Assembly: GCF_028198145.1 (NCBI RefSeq)
Contig: NZ_CP116338.1
Coordinates: 1,612,001-1,676,000, forward strand
DNA: 64,000 nt
DNA from: Microbacterium sp. nov. GSS16
GTDB taxonomy: Bacteria; Actinomycetota; Actinomycetes; Actinomycetales; Microbacteriaceae
Direction: 5' to 3'
Shown: piece by piece, positions 60,376 through 64,000 of the stretch
How the letters are laid out: the number at the start of each line of letters is the position of its first letter
Position numbering within the stretch: the stretch's first letter is position 1
The notes under the pieces: model-generated
The model's input: only the letters and a program-made list of their open reading frames with translations
The model's database searches: none
What the model was told of the DNA's origin: nothing
Made by a program: the position numbers and the translations under genes

Positions 60376-61407
60376 ATGACGCACCTCCCACGGATCATCG
60401 CCGGCGCCGGCATCCTCGCGCTCGGCGTCTCCCTCGCCGCATGCACTGCCGACAGTGGCGGAAGCGGTGACGGCGACGGCTTCTCGATAGTGTTTCTCGC
60501 GTCCTCGTCCCAGAACGGCTACAACCAAGCTGTGTACGAGGGCGTGCAGAACAAGGCGAAGGAGCTCGAGAAAGAGCTCGGCATCAGCATCACGACCAAG
60601 ATCCAGGACGGCCAGTTCGACGCCAACACGCAGCTGTCTCAGCTGCAGAACGCGGGCACGACCGGGCAGGCGAGCGGTGTCATCGTCGTGCCGCAGGACG
60701 GACCGGGTCTCGCCGCGGCATTCCCTCTGGGCAACGACATCCCCGTCGTGTCGGTGCTGAACCCCATCGGTCCTGACATCGACAAGATGGAGCCGCAGAC
60801 CGAAGGCGTCGTGTCGACCGTGGCCTCGCCGCCTTCGGCGGGGGCCGAGCGCCAGGCGGAGACCGTCGTCGAGTACTGCAAGGAGATCGATCCGTGCAAG
60901 ATCGGCCTGCTGGCAGGGCTCCTCAACTCGCCGCTCGACGTCGCTCGCATCGCGGCGTGGAAGGACGTCCTCGGCGCGCACGACAACATCGAGATCGTCG
61001 GCACGGTCGAGGGCGCCTACGACCGCGACAAGTCGCTCACGGCGGTGTCGAACCTTCTGCAGGCGAACAAGGACATCAACGGCATCCTGAGCAACGCCGA
61101 CCAGCAGACGATGGGCGCGCAGATCGCTCTCGAGAACGCCGGAATCGACCCGTCGTCGATCTTCCTCACCGGCGGAGGCGGCACCACCGAGGCAGTGAAG
61201 GCGGTGCGCGAGGGGAAGTGGACGAACGACTACCTCAACTACCCGGTGAGCATGGGAGAGGCTGCGCTCGAGCAGCTGATCAACAAGCTGCGCGGAGAGA
61301 AGGTCGAGGCCGTCGTCGACGCGGACACGCTCGTCGACCTGCCGCCGATGGTCACCAAGGAGGACCTCGAGGCAGCGCCCGACTTCACCGGCGAGTGGAA
61401 CGGCTGA
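60376..61407 (+). CDS. Ribose-type sugar-binding lipoprotein (CUT2)
   Basis: 343 residues. Signal peptide (IIAGAGILALGVSLAACTAD) with lipobox SLAAC. The mature protein is a periplasmic-binding fold of the RbsB type: FSIVFLASSSQNGYNQAVYE, GQFDANTQLSQLQNAGTTGQ, ASGVIVVPQDGPGLAAAFPL. SMGEAALEQLINKLRGEKVE and DADTLVDLPPMVTKEDLEAA follow at the end. The ligand may not be a sugar, as CUT2 proteins also bind other polar solutes. Confidence 0.9.
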   Translation: MTHLPRIIAGAGILALGVSLAACTADSGGSGDGDGFSIVFLASSSQNGYNQAVYEGVQNKAKELEKELGISITTKIQDGQFDANTQLSQLQNAGTTGQASGVIVVPQDGPGLAAAFPLGNDIPVVSVLNPIGPDIDKMEPQTEGVVSTVASPPSAGAERQAETVVEYCKEIDPCKIGLLAGLLNSPLDVARIAAWKDVLGAHDNIEIVGTVEGAYDRDKSLTAVSNLLQANKDINGILSNADQQTMGAQIALENAGIDPSSIFLTGGGGTTEAVKAVREGKWTNDYLNYPVSMGEAALEQLINKLRGEKVEAVVDADTLVDLPPMVTKEDLEAAPDFTGEWNG

Positions 61408-61410
61408 TCC

Positions 61411-62937
61411 ATGCAGGATGCTGCCAGCGGACCCGTCCTGGTCGAACTCCGCGGAGTCGACAAGCGCTTCGGCGCGACCCAGGCGCTCGACGGTGTGTCG
61501 CTCGATGTGCGCGGTGGCGAGATCCACGCGTTCGTCGGCGAGAACGGCGCAGGCAAGTCGACTCTCGGCAAGGTGATCGCCGGCATCTATGCCGCTGACC
61601 GGGGCGAGGTTGTCGTCGACGGCACCGCGGTCGACCGGTGGAACCCGGGGATCGCTCAGCGACGGGGGATCGTGATGATCGCGCAGGAGCTCGCGCTCGT
61701 GCCCGACCTGACCGTAGGACAGAACGTGTTCCTCGGCGCCGAGGAACACCGTTTCGGCATCGAGCGGCGCAACATCGCAGAGCGCTTCGCGGCGCTCGAC
61801 GCGCAGATCGGATTCGGCCTCGACCCGGGTGAGAAGGTGCGTGACCTGCGCATCGCAGATCAGCAGAAGGTGGAGATCCTGCGAGCCCTCGCACGTGATG
61901 CGCGGATCATCGTCATGGACGAACCGACCTCGTCGCTGACGGCGCACGAGATGGAGCAGCTCGAGGACCTGATGCGGACGCTCCGCGATCGAGGCTGCTG
62001 CGTGATCTACGTCTCGCACTTCCTGGACTCGGTTCTGGGCGTCGCCGACCGCATCACGGTGATGCGAGACGGTCGCCGTATCGAGACCGTCGACGCGGGA
62101 ACGGTGTCGAAGCACGAGCTCGTGACCTCGATGCTGGGCCGAGAGATGGAGCAGGCGTACCCGGATCGCCCGCCACGGCCTGAACCGGTGGACCCGCTCC
62201 TCTCGGTGCGGGAGCTGCGCACCGGCACGGGCGTCGAGCGGATGAGCTTCGAGGTGCGCCCAGGCGAGATCGTCGGCATGCTCGGTCTCGTCGGCAGCGG
62301 CCGTACGGAGTGCCTGCGTGCGGTGTTCGGCCTGGACCAGGTGGTGTCAGGTGAGATCCGGTTCGATGGCCGCGACTGGGTCGGCCGGACGCCGAAGGAC
62401 TCCATCGACGCGGGGCTGGTGCTCGTCTCGGAGGACCGTCACAAGGACGGCCTCGTGCTGCAGCGATCGGTGCGCGAGAACATCGGTCTGTCGAGTCTGC
62501 CCGCCCGCGCGCGCGGCGGGATCGTCGATCGAAGAAGCGAGAAGCGCATCGCGCGGGATCTCGCGGAATCGCTCGAGATCCGGCCGCCGGACATCGAGCT
62601 TCCCGTCGGATGGTTCTCGGGCGGCAACCAGCAGAAGGCCCTGCTCGGAAAGGCGCTCGCCGCGCAGCCGAAGCTGATCATCCTCGATGAGCCGACCCGC
62701 GGTGTCGACGTCGGCGCGAAGCGGACCATCTACGAGCTCATCGTCCGCCTCGCCGCTCAGGACATCGGGGTGCTGCTGATCTCGTCTGAGCACGAGGAGA
62801 TCATGGAACTCGCTCACCGTGCCTATCTGGTCTCAGAGGGCCAGACCTTCGGGGAGGTCATCCCCGAGCAGACCACCGTGGAAGATGTTCTGTTCCAGCT
62901 CTTTCACGTGACCACAGGAGAGGAGTCGGCAGCATGA
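61411..62937 (+). CDS. Ribose-type ABC ATPase with two ABC domains (CUT2)
   Basis: 508 residues. Domain 1: Walker A GENGAGKST, IAQRRGIVMIAQELALVPDL, signature-like DLRIADQQKVEILRALARDA, Walker B VMDEPTSSLTAHE. Domain 2: Walker A GLVGSGRTECL, lacking the canonical Lys, as is usual for the second half of RbsA/MglA. Signature WFSGGNQQKALLGKALAAQP and Walker B ILDEPTRGVDVGAKR follow. It starts 3 bp after the binding-protein stop and overlaps the permease gene by 4 bp. Confidence 0.95.
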   Translation: MQDAASGPVLVELRGVDKRFGATQALDGVSLDVRGGEIHAFVGENGAGKSTLGKVIAGIYAADRGEVVVDGTAVDRWNPGIAQRRGIVMIAQELALVPDLTVGQNVFLGAEEHRFGIERRNIAERFAALDAQIGFGLDPGEKVRDLRIADQQKVEILRALARDARIIVMDEPTSSLTAHEMEQLEDLMRTLRDRGCCVIYVSHFLDSVLGVADRITVMRDGRRIETVDAGTVSKHELVTSMLGREMEQAYPDRPPRPEPVDPLLSVRELRTGTGVERMSFEVRPGEIVGMLGLVGSGRTECLRAVFGLDQVVSGEIRFDGRDWVGRTPKDSIDAGLVLVSEDRHKDGLVLQRSVRENIGLSSLPARARGGIVDRRSEKRIARDLAESLEIRPPDIELPVGWFSGGNQQKALLGKALAAQPKLIILDEPTRGVDVGAKRTIYELIVRLAAQDIGVLLISSEHEEIMELAHRAYLVSEGQTFGEVIPEQTTVEDVLFQLFHVTTGEESAA

Positions 62938-63917
62938 CGGAGGCCGCAAACACCACCGTGACGCGAACCCGCGCCCGCAGCAAATTCTCGGCGAAGGAGC
63001 TCGTCATCGAGTACGCGGTGCTGCTGCTGCTCGCCGCCGTGCTCGTGGCGCTCGCGATCCTGTCGCCGTCGTTCTTCACCTTCGGCAACATCGTCAACAT
63101 CCTGAATCAGAACGCTCCGCTCGTGATCATCGCCGCGGCCGGGACCTTCGTGATCATCTCGGGGAACTTCGACCTCTCGACCGGCGCGATCTACAGCGTC
63201 GCCGGCGTCGTGGCGGCGTGGCTCGCGGTGACCACGGGCAATGTCGCCCTGGCGCTGGGTGCGGCACCACTGATCGGCATCGTCCTCGGGGCGTTCAACG
63301 GCACGGTCATCACCCGCCTCCGGGTGCACTCGTTCCTCGCGACGCTCGCATCGTCGATGATCTTCACGACGATCGCCGTGCTCACCACCGGGGGCAGCCT
63401 GATCACCGTGACGACGCCCGGGTTCACGACGCTGGGGCGAAACCGCGTCGGAGGCGTCTTCATCGCGGTGCTGGTGATGATAGTCGTGGTGGCGATCCTC
63501 TGGTTCGTGCTGTCGCGGACCCTGTTCGGTCGCCGGGTGTATGCCGTCGGCGGCAACGCGGAGGCGGCTGAGCTCTCCGGCATCCACGTGGACCGCACCC
63601 GCATCCTCGTGTTCGTGATCAGCGGTCTCGCCGCCGGCACGGCCGCGGCGATCGGCGTCTCGCGGATCGCATCGGGGCAGCCCCTTGCGGGCGCCGGGCT
63701 CGAGCTGAGTGCGATCGCGGCGGTGATCCTCGGCGGCACGAGCATCTACGGCGGCATCGGGGCGGTATGGCGATCGGTCGCGGGCGTCTTCCTCATCGCC
63801 CTGATCGGCAACGGCTTCGACCTGCTGAATCTTAACCCCCAGCTCAAGGACATGGTGACCGGCTTCATCATCCTCGCGGCGGTCGGCCTCGCCGCGGCGG
63901 GGCGAGACAAGCGCTAG
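62934..63917 (+). CDS. Ribose-type ABC permease (CUT2)
   Basis: 327 residues; its ATG overlaps the ATPase stop (ATGA). About ten helices: EYAVLLLLAAVLVALAILSP, NILNQNAPLVIIAAAGTFVI, LSTGAIYSVAGVVAAWLAVT. The family motif GNAEAAELSGIHVDRTRILV and GGTSIYGGIGAVWRSVAGVF contact the ATPase. Completes a full importer with the two genes upstream. Confidence 0.93.
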   Translation: MTEAANTTVTRTRARSKFSAKELVIEYAVLLLLAAVLVALAILSPSFFTFGNIVNILNQNAPLVIIAAAGTFVIISGNFDLSTGAIYSVAGVVAAWLAVTTGNVALALGAAPLIGIVLGAFNGTVITRLRVHSFLATLASSMIFTTIAVLTTGGSLITVTTPGFTTLGRNRVGGVFIAVLVMIVVVAILWFVLSRTLFGRRVYAVGGNAEAAELSGIHVDRTRILVFVISGLAAGTAAAIGVSRIASGQPLAGAGLELSAIAAVILGGTSIYGGIGAVWRSVAGVFLIALIGNGFDLLNLNPQLKDMVTGFIILAAVGLAAAGRDKR

Positions 63918-64000
63918 CCGCCACGCGCGGCACCTCCCCGCAGCATTCCGGCGGCAACGGCCCGGGCCACCCCGGGTCTCCACGGGCTGCTCGAAAACAT
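63914..64000 (-). CDS. Possible C-terminal end of a minus-strand gene cut by the window edge
   Basis: An open frame enters from the right edge and ends at TAG (63914-63916), with WRPGVARAVAAGMLRGGAAR near the end. It overlaps the permease stop tail-to-tail by 3 bp. There is only partial evidence of coding (GC-rich third positions), and a chance open frame cannot be excluded. Confidence 0.3.
   Translation of the reverse strand: MFSSSPWRPGVARAVAAGMLRGGAARGG

Noticed and set aside
62904..63983. 359-codon minus-strand frame opposite the CUT2 permease
   Set aside because: Arg/Asp/His-rich antisense shadow with no motif; the permease on the plus strand is convincing.

Overview
The window is high-GC actinobacterial chromosome, most like Microbacteriaceae (probably Microbacterium or a close relative). 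The signs are G/C-rich third codon positions, GTG/TTG starts, leaderless-type promoters, an Lsr2-type nucleoid protein, an actinobacterial XPB helicase pair, a mycoredoxin-type NrdHIEF class Ib ribonucleotide reductase and tandem actinobacterial-style rrn promoters. The genus is an inference; only a 16S search would settle it.

Layout. 1-11 kb is core and housekeeping: an OmpR-type response regulator cut by the window edge, a TetR/hydrolase divergon with two visible operators, an XPB DNA helicase with its partner protein, a cold-shock protein, a DUF3027-like protein with a long Asp/Ser tail, serC, a DtxR/IdeR regulator behind an iron-box-like palindrome, an M23 peptidase and an HNH nuclease. 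11-15.5 kb holds tRNA-Arg(CCU), lsr2, a LuxR-type regulator divergent from a DUF485/ActP-type symporter operon, a 25-bp tandem repeat and an alkyltransferase-like protein that lacks the catalytic cysteine. 15.6-23.4 kb holds a 1235-residue helicase-like protein whose ATPase motifs are degenerate, then mscL, an FmdB-type zinc-ribbon gene, a 5-FTHF cyclo-ligase gene, galU and a RimJ-type acetyltransferase. 23.4-29.5 kb is tRNA-Ala(CGC) and one complete rrn operon (promoters, 16S, 23S, 5S, terminator) with visible processing stems.

29.6-36 kb is the histidine-utilisation cluster: an IclR-type regulator divergent from hutH-hutU-hutI-hutG, four overlapping genes taking histidine to glutamate. hutI carries an in-frame palindromic repeat. 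36-41.6 kb holds an NAD-binding reductase, a DUF445 protein, a CsoR-family regulator and an operon of MFS transporter, alpha/beta hydrolase and acyl-CoA dehydrogenase. 41.6-46.3 kb is nrdH-nrdI-nrdE-(small gene)-nrdF; upstream is a cluster of DnaA-box-like sites, and a second repeat of the hutI type lies between nrdH and nrdI. 46.3-48.2 kb is a scar: a small HTH gene, a truncated nrdI remnant, and an IS3-family element that interrupts the remnant and has a broken orfA.

48.4-55.9 kb holds an epimerase and a GH127 beta-L-arabinofuranosidase with a CUT1 sugar transporter, all facing a divergent LacI regulator. 55.9-63.9 kb holds a PucR-type regulator, a DUF917 protein and a hydantoinase/oxoprolinase-like protein, divergent from a small ABM-domain protein and a complete ribose-type ABC importer; a perfect 15-bp palindrome lies between the two arms.

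No CRISPR array, prophage, integrase, toxin-antitoxin pair or typical secondary-metabolite cluster was recognised.
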